This document shows positions 46,468 through 59,659 of a DNA stretch of 64,000 nucleotides, in pieces. Every line of letters starts with the position of its first letter. The first letter of the stretch is position 1. The notes below the pieces were generated by a model that saw only the letters and a program-made list of their open reading frames with translations, made no database searches and was not told the origin of the DNA. Made by a program: the position numbers and the translations under genes. The DNA lies in contig UESW01004417.1 in assembly GCA_900491605.1 (NCBI GenBank), positions 169,363-233,362 on the forward strand. The letters are read 5' to 3'. The DNA comes from Calamus simplicifolius. Its lineage: Eukaryota; Streptophyta; Magnoliopsida; Arecales; Arecaceae.

Positions 46468-49400
46468 AATCCAAAAAATAAAATAAAAAAGGGAAAAAAT
46501 ATTGAGTACACTAATCGACTGGTTTATGATTCTAGATTCTGGATTTGTTGATATATGGTTTCACGCAGATGCCTGTGTTGTTGCTTAAGGCTTCTGTTGC
46601 AGGCAGAGCTGCTTTTGGATGAATATAACCTGGTCACCTACACACCTTCACTACCGTTTGTAAATCTTATTCATGTTAATCTCCTAACGCATGTGACATC
46701 TAATTTGTGGATCTTAGCAAATCCTTCAATACATCCTAACAACTTGTGAGCAAATGCTTATCCCTGATCACTGGTTCACCTCATTATTTGGATTCAACCT
46801 CATGGCTGCTTCATTTTTTCTATTAGTCAATCCAATATTTGATGCTATCTAGTTATCTTATGCTTTCCTTTGCTGGTTGGTAGATCAACTGCATGGCTTG
46901 TTATACTAAGCTGCTGCTGCATTTACAATACAATACATGCTTTTCTATTGTACTATCTAATTATCCACTTCATTCTTTAACCAATTCATGAATTTTAATT
47001 ACATAAATGTCAGTGCACTAATCCTATATGCACAAATTGCTAGGATGGTGTCCTCTGTATAGGCCACTAGTTGTTCTTATGCATTTTATCTGCTTAAAGG
47101 CATAAGGAGGATATTCTACTCTTCCAAAACTTTCCATGCCTCTGTGAAATAAGGTTATAGCAGAGCAACAATGGTCTTTGAGAACCTAAGAGGTAAATGA
47201 TGCTTTGAGGTTGAACTGGTATATAAGTGCGTGTCATTACATGTGCAAGAGCCAATGGCGACAGTAGTGCTAGCTGCAATTGTCTTGTTACCCTGTCAAT
47301 TGTCATAAGATTAGTTGGTTGATTATCTTAAAAGAATGTGATGATCTACATTAAATGTTGATGATATGTCAGGGGATGATTTTGGAAATACAGAGGACTT
47401 TGGGGGACAAGGATCTGAAACCAATCATTTTTCAGATCTGGATATTTGGTATCCAATTTATCAGGAATGCATTTAAATGGAATTTTATTAAAATATTAAT
47501 GGGCAATGCATCCTATAATCTCACCCAAGAAAGGTTTATTAGTGCTGAACAATGAAAAATTATATGCAGATATTTGTAATCACGTGAAGCCTTAAGATGA
47601 TGATTTGGGGATTTACTTCGTAATAATTGCGATCAGCATATGCCAATGAGCAATAATTATATTTCAAGCATTTTCAATCAGATGTGAGACATTCAAAGGA
47701 AAACTATCTTAGACAGTAAGGGAAGAAACGTTCAGGGCTTAGAAAGCCAGCAGTCTTACAGAGCATACAGAGGATTCTATTGAGCTTGATATGCTGTACA
47801 ACTAGCAAGCATATTGTTACAAATGTATTCATCAAAGAAAGCTAAGAATCTGATAAATTTTGGATCTATTGCATTTCTTCTTTTTTTCTTCAGTTTTACA
47901 GACCTCTTGGTTTAGTGCAAAAATTATTGCATTCTGATGCTATATATTTCTGCTATGAGCTTTGATTACTTTATTTCTAATCTTATCCAAATTGCATTAT
48001 TCTGCAAGATCAGCTTATTGCTTGAAAAAAAATCGATGTTAATTCATGTATCAAGTGATGATTTGCATCATCATGTAGTTTATCGAACATAACAGCATTG
48101 TCAGTGTAATGATGCTTGTTGCATATATTAGAAAAACACTTGGTGGCCTTAGATTCAGCAAAATATCATTCTTTGTTGTATTGAACGATGACTGCTTCAT
48201 GTGATTTGATGTATATAACACCTTGCTTCAAACATAAATGCTTCATATATCTAGGTATTTTAATCTTTTTTTTTCTTTGACAGTCCATAAAAATTGGCAT
48301 CAGTGCTGTACTTTTCCTGAACTTAAATGTTTGAATTCCTGAAACTCTAGATTATGCGGTAGTGGAAAAACCAACTCTGGATGCATGGATGCAAGGTGGG
48401 CTCGACTACATAATGCTTAAGAACTTGAGTATAGATGGTATTCGCACCATTGGAAGTGTTCTTGGCCAAAGTATTGCTTTGGATTACTATATTCGGCAAG
48501 TATGTTGCAACCTGTTCCTAATATTGTAAAATAGTTAATAAGCATTTAAGAAAAATCTGTAATTTCTATTCTCATTGTTTAGGTTGATGGAATGGTAGCA
48601 GAATTTACAGATATCAACCGTGGAATGGAGAAAACTGGTACCTTTACCATGAAAAGGAAAAAACTTTTTCAATTGGTTGGGAAGGCAAACTCTAATTTGG
48701 CAGATGTTATTCTAAAACTCGGGCTTTTTGAGAGGTAATTCTCCTATATTTATTATTTAGTTGTGCTGATTTTGGCAAAATGTTAATCTTTAAATTTTCT
48801 TGCCTATTTCAAAGGTGACAGCAGTCAAACCTATGTTTTACCCTCATCACTGTTACATATCTGGTTCTTGTTCTATCCAATGCATTTATATCCAAGGGTT
48901 TGTATTGAAAATTTTGTGCCTTTTACTTTTAACTCTTTGATCAGTGGACTCACAGTCTGAAATAGTTTTGCAAGACTTTCCTTGTTGGAAAATAATATTT
49001 AATTATGCAAAAAAGATTGAGTTTCTGTTGCAGTATATATGTCTAATCATACTCCAGAATTTACAGGCAATGGTTGAATCATGTTGGAAATTGCTTCATT
49101 GTCATCTGGACCTGGTTATGTTCTTTCAGGTTGCTTTCAAGTTTGTGTGATGTTAGAGTTGAATTTTGTAGAAGTGTTAGAGAAAGTAGCACAAACTTGG
49201 TCCAACCAAAATTTTCTTGAACATACTCCGTCTTGCCTAGATATAGCAACCTGAGAAAAGGGGAGGGGGGGAGTTGAATTGGGTTCTTTTCAAAAAAATT
49301 AACTAGCAAGTATGTGCACTTAGAAATTTTTCACAAATAAATCAAGTGTAGTGTGGTGTAGATAATATGCAATCAATCACAGAAAAATAGCACAACCAAA

Positions 49401-52400
49401 CACAAGAGATTTATTATGGTTCGGTGCTAATCCAGCACCTACATCCACTTTCCAAGAACCCTTTGGGAATTCCACTAATACTACTAGCCTACCTGGTTAG
49501 CAAACTTATTTACAGGCACAAGCAAGCCTTACACTCTAGTCTTCTGGGCTAGCACTTATTTTCGGACACAAGCAAGCCTTACAAGAATCCCTTCGGTAGA
49601 CCTTTATCCTCACACATTTCACAGCTGTGAAACTCAAGAACTAGGCACAAGAATATCAAGTATTTGTACAACAAGCTCTTAAATGAGCAGATATTCAAAA
49701 TAGAATACTTCACAAATTTTGAAGAACACTCCACAAGAGGGCTTCTTCCTTTAAGCGTGCCGGAGCAATGAATAAAGCCTTCGTAGAAGCTTTGAATGCT
49801 CTTCAAGAGTGGTTGTTGGAGCTTTAACACTACGCCAAAGATGGGACAATGAATGCTCTTCAAGAGTGGCTTCACAAATATTCAATGTGGTTCTCCAACT
49901 ATTTCTTCCAAGAATGAGAATCTTTTACAATATATTTTTCTTGCTCTTTTTCTCTATTTTTCTGCTGCAAATTATTGTGCAAATGGGCTATTTATACACA
50001 CAACAAAAATCTAGCCGTTTTACAACCCGTTATGAGATAAAGAGATGAAAACGAAATGCATTGAAACGTTGGAAAATAGCCGTTGTAAAAATTTTCATAG
50101 CCATTGGTTGACCGATTGGTCGTCCAATAAAAATTTGCTCTCTGTTTTGGTCTCAGATTTCAAAACAAATCCAAAAGAGTTTCAAAGAAAAAGCCGAGAG
50201 GCAACTTTTCATTGGATGACTAATTGGTCATCCAATAGAACACATGAAATTCCCTTTCATGCGTTGGATGGCCGATTGGTCAACCAACAAAAAGTTGGAC
50301 ACCCAGTTTCAAAAGTTAGATGACTAATGAAAAGCTAGCTTCATGTTGGACGCCCAATTTCAAAAGTTGGATGGCTAATGAGAAGTAAATCTCACATTGG
50401 TTGACTAATGAAAAACTGGCTTCATGTTGGACACCCAACTAGGCATCTAACTTCATGAATCTAAGTAATGGATGCCTAGTAGGGCGTCTAACTCCCATAA
50501 AAAATTAAAGAAATGGGTTCATGGCACAAGTGAAGGTAGAAAAAAATTTTGTAAGGCAGAGGGAATGATCCGGCTGCACTGTTTGCACAAAAGACTTTGT
50601 AAGGTAGCTAAGTTGAATAATTATAAAATCCAAGTCCTTTGAAAACTTGATTTTGGCAAGAAAACCATTCAAAGATAGTTCACATGAAATCCGTTGAACA
50701 ATCATGAAGTCCAAATCCTTTAAAAAAATTCATTTTGGTAAGAATATCATTCGATAGTCACACAAAATTCTTGGAACAGACATAAAATTTAAGTCTTATG
50801 AAAAATTCATATTGCATCACAATCTATTTAAAACAACTTAACCTTAAAATACATTCATAAGATTGTCACTTTACCTGTGTTACCTTTCATTTGATTTAAA
50901 ATTTACCTCAATCTGAAGCAAACACCTTCTTTCATGATGGATTACCTGAAATCACTTAGTCTCAACAATAATATCATTAGTACCATACTTAATTGTTTTG
51001 TATTCATCAAAATCAATATTAGGTCAACACTCATAGATGGTCAGACATGATCCATCTTGCTATTAATTTTTTTTCCCCTGATCATGGTTTGATGATGGAT
51101 CAAAGCATCTTTCCATGCTGCGAGGCATCTATCACAGCCAGAAGATATGCATGGCATATAGGATTATCCACATATCGTTCATCTCTCTCTGTGCATATCT
51201 ATATTCATTTGTGCCTCCATGAAACTTTAAATATTTTCCTCAAGCCTTAGAACATTGGCTGGGCATGCATGTGGCATGGGTGCGGCTAAATGTGGTGAAG
51301 CATCATGATAATAGTCTTAACATATTCTTTCATAACTTCCTCAAGGTAATATTAGAGTTCTTTTGCTCGTACTGAGAAAGACAGTGTTATGATATTTACC
51401 TTACACAATTGCTCATGGTTGGACCACTTATAAGACTTGGGGCTTTATATCTATTTCAAAGCAATGAGGTCTAACTTTAGTGTTCTGTGTTGTTGCCAGA
51501 AATAGAATGCATATTTTGTTGTTGTATAATTACAAATGAGAAACGTAAGCAGTGTTGTCTAACAAACTTTTCGTTAGAGTAATGGCGATGGTTTTGATAT
51601 TATAGGTTCACTATCTTGGTACTGGACCCTGAACCAGTACTATACTAGTACAATATTGGTATTCATGGTAGGAGGGTCATTTTGGCATGCTAACTCAGTA
51701 GACCCCTCGAACCAAGTGTTGGTTCAACGTTGGTATGATTTTCCTGGTACAGGACAATATGTACAAGTATAGAAAACCTTACATTTTTGGTTTAGGAAAG
51801 TTACATGTATTCTAAAGTATTCTTTGGCTGTTTTATTTGAAGTTGAAATTCTATTAGAAGGTTATTTTAGTGGTGTCTCTTGCTACTGTTGTTCACATGT
51901 CTTTCTCTGAGTGCTGTGGATTTGCCTTGTTAACGGGAGGCTTTAGGTTCTGATTGTGTTTCATGTGGGGAGGTGAGGGGAGGGGGATGCTGGGGACAAG
52001 AAAGAAAAGAATTTATATAGTTTTTCTGCATTGTGAATATAGAGTACATGACCTGTTTTCTTCAATATGAAGAGATTTGTAATAACATGGTCTCTACAAA
52101 CTTATTTTTAATATTTATAATTTTATAGGTTAATTGACCTGTAGCACCTGAATCCACCATACTTGTATGTGATATATGTGGTACTGTTACCGTGCACCAT
52201 CTGACTTGTAATAAAGCAAATTTGATGAATGAATATCTGCAACATGGATTACCATCTGCTCAGCAGATTCCTCTTTTACTGCTGATCATGTCTCATTTTG
52301 TAATCTTGAAGTCTCTCTTTAAATGAAGCATCAAGTCTTTGAACCAATATAAAATGAAAGAAGCTAATACAAGTAAATCCACAATAACATTAAACTGGAC

Positions 52401-52706
52401 TATAAGCACCTGACCCCGCCATTCTTTTATATATATTCTTATCCACACACTTTTCGGACATTCCTGCAACCGTACGATGTAGTATGTATCCTTGGCTTTA
52501 TAAATCCTTATTTACTTATCTTTCCTTTGAAAGGCCACTGAAGTATTATAATATTATTGCAAGCTTTTTGGGCATCCTTCTCACTGTTTCTCTTCATATT
52601 AGCTCAGTCTTTCCTCCCTTCATCTAGCCCCTTAAATTGGATTGAAACACCTGTCATTAACTGAATATCATTGAATATAAGCTGTGTATGCTCATTCAAT
52701 CTCAAC

Positions 52707-52741
<35 letters not shown>

Positions 52742-54109
52742 AGATAACACCGCTGTCTTATAATGCGCTTCTTGTTCACTCTTGTCAATTTTTCTGCATA
52801 TCCATCTCAACAAATGTATTTTCACTCTTTAACTTCTATAAATGCTAAAATTGCAATTTTTAGCTTTAGAGAGAACATAATTTCCTCATGAAATAGTGCA
52901 TTAAATTTAAAGTTTTTGTACATCAACATAGAATTTAAACTACATTGAAAATTGGAAGGAGGAAAAGAAACAGCCAAAATCTAACAGTTCAGTGATCAAT
53001 CATCCCAGTGATTCGTTGTTGGAAATAACATGATCCTGGATCAAATATTATGATTATTGTTGAGTTAATTACATACTTCTGTAGATATATTCTTCAGGTT
53101 TTATGATGGGATCAAAAATTATAAATGATCTTATTCTCTTCACTCAAAAAACCATATTATTCTCATGCTTTTGTATATCTTGCTTGGATGACAGATGCAG
53201 GTGCAGTCCCAACAATACATTTCCCCTGAGTAGGGGTGGCAATCGTGTGTCGTGTTGTGTCGTATCCGGGTCGTGTCATGTTTTGGTCGGGTTGAAAACA
53301 CATCAACCCAAACACGATCCATTTAAATTTCGTGTTGATGGGTCGTGTCATACACGGGTTTGTACCAAAAAATAGTCAACCCAAACCCATTTAATTCGTG
53401 TCGTGTTCGTGTCGAGTTATCGTGTCGTGTCAAAAATTGCCACCCCTACAACCAGTGCCTGAGTGTAGATTATTTGATCCATTGTTTTTTTTTTTTGGTC
53501 TTAAAAATAGCTTAATGGACTTCTCATCTTGGTAGGCTGATCAAGGAAAGTCACGTTTGTCCAAACATCTCCGTAGATGTTTAAAGGAGTCAGTTTTAAA
53601 ATTCTTCGCTCTTCATCTTTGGGATTTGTCCTCTCCTTAAATGGTTTGACGGCACTTTGTCTCTTAAGCCTCTGTTGTGTTTATCTATTAAAATAACATG
53701 TGAAAACTACATGGTCATATCTAGAATCGCAGCAGATTCATCCTTTATAACTCTGTTTTTCTGCATCAGGTCCGATATTGCTTGGAAGAATGCAAATTAT
53801 GCTCAAATATGGGAATATCTTCGAGATGAGTATGAGCTCACGCAGAGATTTGGAAACCTGGATTTTAAATTGAAGTTTGTTGAGGTAAAAATTTCTCTCA
53901 GCTGCTTACTTTATTCAAAGGGTCAGAACACTGGCCATGCTTGTCTTGGTTTCCTGATATTTTGGTTTTCTGTTTTGCAGCATAATATTCGCTTCCTTCA
54001 GGAAATTCTTCAAAATAGGAAATCAGATTTTTTGGAATGGCTGATCATTATACTGATTAGTGTAGAGATCCTCATTTCTGTCTATAATATTGTTCGTGAA
54101 TCATTATGA
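43364..54109 (+). CDS. DUF155 protein, RETARDED ROOT GROWTH / RMD1 family
   Basis: Seven exons, all GT-AG: 43364-43848, 43942-44053, 44799-44961, 48351-48499, 48583-48734, 53770-53884, 53981-54109. They join in frame to 434 residues. The ATG at 43364 follows an in-frame stop. Residues 1-100 are Ser/Arg/Leu-rich with almost no acids, as in a mitochondrial targeting peptide. The DUF155 core (about 150-390) has YFLCTSIDLRSLQSQN, VVLRYYDVKGDPVGLEAG, MVVFQYGSVVLFN, LDYIMLKNLSIDGIRTIGSV and WEYLRDEYELTQRFGNLDFKL. A C-terminal membrane segment WLIIILISVEILISVYNIV (412-430) is the family hallmark. Arabidopsis RRG and RRL, the closest plant relatives known to me, are mitochondrial proteins affecting meristem cell division; molecular activity is unknown. 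Exon 1 is very GC-rich with Ser-encoding CTC repeats. Intron 5 (5 kb) has several insertions. Confidence 0.93.
46434..46465. repeat. Poly(C) run, 32 bases, DUF155 intron 3
   Basis: An uninterrupted run of 32 C (G on the minus strand), followed by A-rich sequence. Confidence 0.9.
49173..51035. repeat. LTR-like insertion in DUF155 intron 5
   Basis: The stretch contains ACACAAGAGATTTATTATGGTTCGG...CAGCACCTACATCCACTTTCCAAG, a string found in the LTRs of many plant retroelements. Further on are repeated GTTGGA(C/T)G(A/C)C(C/T)AATT / GATTGGTC(A/G)(A/T)CCAA motifs (50100-50450), and it closes near AATATTAGGTCAACA. It reads like a solo LTR or non-autonomous element of about 1.8 kb. A matching target duplication is not found, so the borders are approximate. 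Confidence 0.45.
52709..52739. repeat. Poly(C) run, 31 bases, DUF155 intron 5
   Basis: An uninterrupted run of 31 C, ending in GGAGATAAC. Confidence 0.9.
53231..53448. mobile_element. 218-bp MITE-like element with perfect TAGGGGTGGCAAT ends
   Basis: The left end TAGGGGTGGCAAT is the exact reverse complement of the right end ATTGCCACCCCTA. The interior is rich in GTGTCGTGT / ACACGA motifs and has no coding capacity. This end sequence is widespread among small non-autonomous plant elements. It lies in DUF155 intron 5, about 320 bp before exon 6. Confidence 0.8.
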
Positions 54110-55434
54110 CATAAAAGCCCTCTGCAAACAAGAAGACGGTCAGCTGGGGATTTAGATTTACATTTTTGTGTTCTTTGGTTCAGCATCTCATGTCTTTATT
54201 CAGGAAGGGGCTTTATCTTGTTTCATCCTTGTTCTTGTAAAGTGGTTACGGACCTCATATAATTTTGGTTTAGTCATAATGAAAATGTGCAACATTCATC
54301 CAAACGCTCGGTGTGGGTGCTGCACTTGTTCCGGCACTCTGTACGGTAATGCTGTCTCTTTGTGAATTCATTTTGACAAAACTAATATGCATTGTTTACT
54401 AGTTTTAGCACTATTTTAAACCCGTGCACTTCGTAGAAAATTGGGAATTTTCAACTTTACAGCGATTAAAAAAAAAAAAAGAGACCGGTGATTGGGCAAA
54501 AAATATTGATGATAAAAAAGAAATGCTACCATTCTTGTTTCATCAAAGCAATTTGCTTGGTCATCCACATGGGAGTCATACGGTAAAACCAAATGAACCG
54601 TGCTGGCTTGTTCCAAGAAAAGATGCATGATATACAAATTATGCGGTTCACCATCATGCTTACTTCTTTTTGCATCATTTTGATTACTACAGCATAATCC
54701 ACAGGAAGCATACATAAAGGTTACCCACCATGCAATGCAATGAATCCTGAACCAAATTCTTTATCCTGCTTAGTTCCTTTGGTTAGTGGATATCCTTGAT
54801 GGTAACACCTACATTAAGTATGCCTTCATCTGTTCAAGAAACTAGAAATGCATTTCTAGCACACCAATATGATCTTGTACATATTAAATTGATATGATGT
54901 TGGAGCTTGTATGTATAAACATGTGTGTAACATTATCCTGATCATCATCATTGTTGATTTACTACTGATCTCCCCGATACCTTTGTACTGGTAATCACAG
55001 TATACCTGGAAGCTTTATCCGTTGCATGCTTTTTTTGGGGGGACTTGTTCAGTATCAACTGTGGGAAGCCCTGTGCTGAGTTGTACCATGTGAGTTTACA
55101 TCAGCTGCTTCCTCATTCCCGTTTCTCTTTCAGGTAATAATATCATTGGCAGAAAGCCTATTATTCGCGGAATCCATATTGGTGACATGCTTTCTCAAAT
55201 CAGCCTTTGTCCTTGAAATTCCCTCAGCAGACTGGTTTGAAAGATCTCTGCTAGTTTGATCATGTTCACTCTCAATTTCTGCTCAAGGATTTCTTTTTGA
55301 CATTTTGAACAACCCGGCCAAATATATATTTGATTAGCAGCTCCATGTCCGGACCTACTTTTGATTCATTGTCTCCTTATCTGGTCACCTTCATGCAGTG
55401 GCATTTTTCAGAGACTTACACCCCACCTCCAAAA

Positions 55435-55494
<60 letters not shown>

Positions 55495-57595
55495 ATCTCC
55501 TAGTGATGTTCCAATGCTCAAAGTTTCTTTCCTCGAGCTGTGGATCGGACCAACCGAGAGAGTGCATCCATCTTCTGATCGTGGCATCGGTCACGTAATC
55601 TGCCATGCTTGCATTTCATTGACCCTATAACTTCTAACCATCCCCATCAAGCAAGCTAACGTGGAAGTCTAAACGGACTTGACGGGTCTCAACTGCGTAA
55701 AGTTTGCCGTGCTTGGATTGGAGCGGTTAATTACTAGGATTGCCATGGTTTTCTATCAACGGTCTAGCAAGCCTAAAATATAATAATAAATAAGAATAGT
55801 TACAATTTAAACCCCAGATAAGTTGTAATTAAATACTGAACTTAACGAAATATCAAAACAATATTCTGCATTTGTCATAATAAACCCTCCATGGAGTACA
55901 TGGGGTTTTGTTCATAAGCCCTCTTCCTGAGAGAAACAAGTTCACCCTCATGACCCTTCTTGAGGCCTGCTCAGCCTCCTCGGACTTCGCCGCTGGTATC
56001 CAAAATCCATACTGCGGGTCACCAAGTAGGCACTATAGAAATATATTGCATAGGTTAAATTTAGGATTGTTGTGTCTTTTTTGTTATGGTTAAGATTTAA
56101 ATTGCAATTTATTTCAAACTATAATGTTTGAATTGTAATTATAACTAATAAATATTTAGTATGACCCGAGAGCTAGGTAGAGTTCACATTTTGGCATAGT
56201 TGTTAGAATCGGACTGAATCGGCTGTTGGATCATTGAAATGGGACCCGAAGGCTAAGCCGGTCCAGTTCTAACATAAAATCAGATGTGTAAGTGATTGGA
56301 ATAATCCGTCAACCCATCCGGTTTGTCCGTGAACTGATCAACCCAGTCTAAATCGAATGAAATCATGGGTTTTATTATCATATTAATCTTAAAATTTTAT
56401 TAAAAATTAATTTTTATTAATATAAATATATTTTTATATTAAAATAATTGATTGATGATTCAATCTGTGCCTTAATGGTTGAACCAGTAACCCAATGACC
56501 CGAGCATTCGGGGGGCCGGCGGGGGGCCGGAGGATTTGGGTTTTCATGTGAACTAACAAGTAAAAGCACGGTCCGGAAAACTCGTTGTCAAAAGTGCAAT
56601 CGAGGCCAGTTGCATTTATCTACGATTCAGTTGCCTTCAAGAAATAAATGGTGAGCTTCCCATCTCGCCAAATTGGATAGCATGTGAATAATGTCCGTAA
56701 TACAAGGAACCAGCGATCCATGGCGGCACCATCTCTATAAATCTCTTGCATCCAAAGCCTAGATAGGCTCTCAATAATAAGATATGTTTCTTTGTGGATC
56801 AAGTCTGGTGCCAGTGATTATATATCTCTACTTTACAGCAAGATATTTCAGCTTCAAGCCTTGGATGATAGAGTTTTCTGTACTTGAATCTGATAATTTA
56901 TCATTTCTCTTGGAAAAAATAAAGAATAAATTTCATTTCAACATAAAATATTTATAGGTACATTTTTTCTAACATCCAAACTTAATATTAATCTTTATTG
57001 AAAATCCTAGTTGTTTAGTGACCTTGGTTAAAGCCTCAAGGCAAATGTGAAATGCGATAAGTACTCGTTTAAAGTGATTATTTCTATGTAAAAAAATTGA
57101 TCAATAATAATATCTTATTCCCATTATAATATATTAGAGATAATATTGATATCTTGAGACATTAATAAACATTGGTTAGAATTATTTTGTACTTATTTAT
57201 TTCACTAGCAAATTAGAAAAAGAAATTTTAAAACAATTATTGTAGAACAAATAATGTATTAGAAAATAAAAATAATATGAAAGTATTATCTGAATTTATA
57301 TCACTAGTAAATAAGAAAAAAGGAATTCCGCATTTATTTATATCACTAACAAAATAGAAAAAGGAAATTTAAAAAATTGATTATAAAATAAACATCATAC
57401 CTCTTATTTTAATATATTGGAGAAAGCACTGATGTCGTGGGACTATATGTTAATCAATATTGGTTAGAATTATTTTGTTCTTATTTAATCACAAGAAAAT
57501 TAGAAAAAAGAAAAGGAAATTTAAAAAAATTTATAGAGAGCAAACAAAAATTGATTAGAGTTATTTATATCAGCAGTAAAAAAATATATAATTAT
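54110..57595. other. DUF155 3' flank and intergenic DNA
   Basis: The 3' UTR lies at the left; no clear AATAAA signal is seen. A (TA)28 microsatellite lies at 55437-55492. 56200-56530 contains AATCGGACTGAATCGG and CGGTCCAG-type text resembling the 63308-63747 element, without resolved ends. 56880-57590 is AT-rich. No gene is seen. Confidence 0.45.
55437..55492. repeat. (TA)28 microsatellite
   Basis: Uninterrupted TA dinucleotides, the longest such tract in the window. Confidence 0.95.
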
Positions 57596-57601
57596 AAAAA
57601 A
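57596..57601 (-). terminator. Pol III terminator of tRNA-Lys
   Basis: Six T on the minus strand, starting two bases after the tRNA 3' end. Confidence 0.85.
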
Positions 57602-57602
57602 C

Positions 57603-57675
57603 CGCCGTCTGTGGGAATCGAACCCACGACCACATGGTTAAAAGCCATGCGCTCTACCAGCTGAGCTAAGACGGC
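57603..57675 (-). tRNA. tRNA-Lys (anticodon UUU), nuclear
   Basis: 73 nt, no intron. The 7-bp acceptor stem GCCGTCT/AGACGGC is perfect (57669-57675 with 57604-57610), with discriminator G at 57603. A box: TAGCTCAGCTGG. D stem: GCTC/GAGC. Anticodon stem CATGG/CCATG carries loop CTTTTAA, with anticodon TTT at 57640-57642. T arm: GTGGGTTCGATTCCCAC, with a perfect B box GGTTCGATTCC. No CCA is encoded. The sequence follows nuclear plant tRNA-Lys, not the plastid (intron-split) or mitochondrial version. A T6 terminator follows, so it is likely active. Confidence 0.96.
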
Positions 57676-59395
57676 TTAATGTTTAAGCAATAACCAAATA
57701 ATAATTCTTTAAGATGTGTTTCTTGTAATGGAAAATAATTTAATGACAAAAGAATTTCAAAATGAAATATAAAAACAGATAGCTAAAATGTTCTAAAGAA
57801 ATTTTAGACAGAAAGTTAAAAAGCAACCTAAAGAGCAAAAGCTTGCCAATAATGGCACCAGCTACCTCGGCTCTGCCCTTAATGACAATAATATCGCACT
57901 TATTCACCAACTTTTCTTTAATGGATCTTGAATGGATCAAAAGAAATCTTTGGCTCTTGAATAATTTGTGAAAAACTAGATTATAGAACCGTGACAAACC
58001 AGAAAATATATCCAAAACAATATCAAAGAATCTCGCAATAATTTAAAGAACATTTTGAGTATTTGCCAGCATTTTGAAGGCTATAATTAGTAAAATCAAA
58101 CATATAGAGGCAAATGTAAGTATTGATGAATTACCTACAAAAAATATAATTTAATTTTTTGAAAAACACATAATTTTACTAGCTAGAAAGTGATAAATGA
58201 TGTCACTGGCTCTCTAAACTTTATCACTGCTTGTTATAAAATGGCTTTTCACTACAAAACATGTGCAAAAGCCAAAGATGGCCCTCACCATGGCCATAAT
58301 TTGCACTATATCAGTAAGTTTTTTTTCTTTTTTCTTTTTTTTTTTTTCTGGAATAGGATATCAGTAAGTAGCATCAAAATGACCAATAACCATCACATCA
58401 CGGTAAACAGTATCCAAACAAGATGCTATGTTGTGCATGAAAGCAGTTGGACATGGTTTCATAATAGCGCTACCAAATATTCCGGAAAAGAACCTGAAGT
58501 GATGGTGCCCTAAAGATTTCCTTCTTCGAGACTTTACTTTGATTCTTATTATAATGAAGCCATACCAAAAATCTAAAGTTTCTATGAATCTCTTTGGAAA
58601 ATAGAAATAGATGAGAGAATATTGCTGCCATTTTTCTAACTAAAAAAACACAGCATTTTTCTTGATCCCAAAGCAAGCAGCAGTTTTTTAATAGACCGTA
58701 AAGACATATTGGATCCCCACCGGCTATCATGCCACACTGATATTTTAACAAGCTCCACCATAAATATAATCAAAAGCATGTCTTTCCCTGATACAGGGCA
58801 CAATAAACTGTATCCCTAATATGAGACTCCTCCAATAATTATTTGGGAATAACAGACTGTCCGTTGTTTGTAAATTGGCTTCAAATGGTACATCAATTTC
58901 TTCTGCCATAAAGCCCTGTTAACAAATCACAGTTTGAAAATCTCCACCCTCATCCTTAAGACATGAGAACATGAAATATTGGAAATCTCCACCTTCATCA
59001 TTAGGACATGAAAACATGAAATGCCCTATTCATCATTAATTAAGAGTTTGTACCATAATGCAACATTCATGAGTTAAACAATTTCAACCGAACAACTACT
59101 ATTGAAATAAAACCTGTTACAGACAAGCTTGATGTTCTAAATATCTGTAACTTGTATCGTTTGGGATTAAGAAAAGTATAACACAACTGCTGGCCTTGAT
59201 TGTAAATGTTCTCATAACATCAGCACTGGATGATTATCACTTCAAGCTTTCGGGATAAGGGCCCAGAAACAGGTGCAAAAGTCGAGAATCCTCCAAGAAA
59301 GTTCATTTTCAACCTCTTAATGTTATGACAATTGCTGAGTATATACCGTTTGAAAGGAAATTTTTGGAGGAGCTAACCATGTGGATGGTAATTCA
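57676..59395. other. Intergenic, no gene seen
   Basis: AT-rich sequence. The open frames at 58190-58513 (+) and 58470-58751 (-) show no motif or splice context. Part of this may be the 3' UTR of the minus-strand gene that ends at 59396. Confidence 0.4.
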
Positions 59396-59659
59396 CTAGC
59401 CACCCTTTTTTTTCTGCTGCTTAGCTGCAAATGGAGGCAATAGAAATTTTTTCAGGGAAAGACTGGTGCTTCTGCAAAATGCAAATAGATAACAAATAGT
59501 AAACTATGAATAAATAATATTTTTATCTTAAACAAATTTACCCAATCTCCTTTTAGCCTCAGATTTTGCAAAAAATTCATCCATTCATCTGTCATAACAA
59601 ACACATCTTCCTCTTCATCTTCTAATTCCTGGTCCTCTCTCCACTCCTGCTGTTGCAAC
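59396..59659 (-). CDS. Last two exons of an unidentified small basic/acidic protein gene
   Basis: Minus strand. The penultimate exon at 59659-59542 is bounded by GAGCAG| and |GTAAAT. It reads LQQQEWREDQELEDEEEDVF, then VMTDEWMNF. The last exon at 59424-59396 is bounded by TTTGCAG| and reads AKQQKKKGG then TAG. The joint EAKRRL-AKQQKKKGG works only if the frame shifts by one base at a T6 run (59575-59580): upstream the frame is acidic DEEEDVF...DEWMNF, downstream it is KSEAKRRL. Acidic then WMxFFAKSEAKRRL then Lys-rich tail resembles the C-terminus of an uncharacterised plant protein I cannot name. The upstream exons, towards or beyond 64 kb, were not found. Either a sequence error in the homopolymer or a pseudogene. 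Confidence 0.55.
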
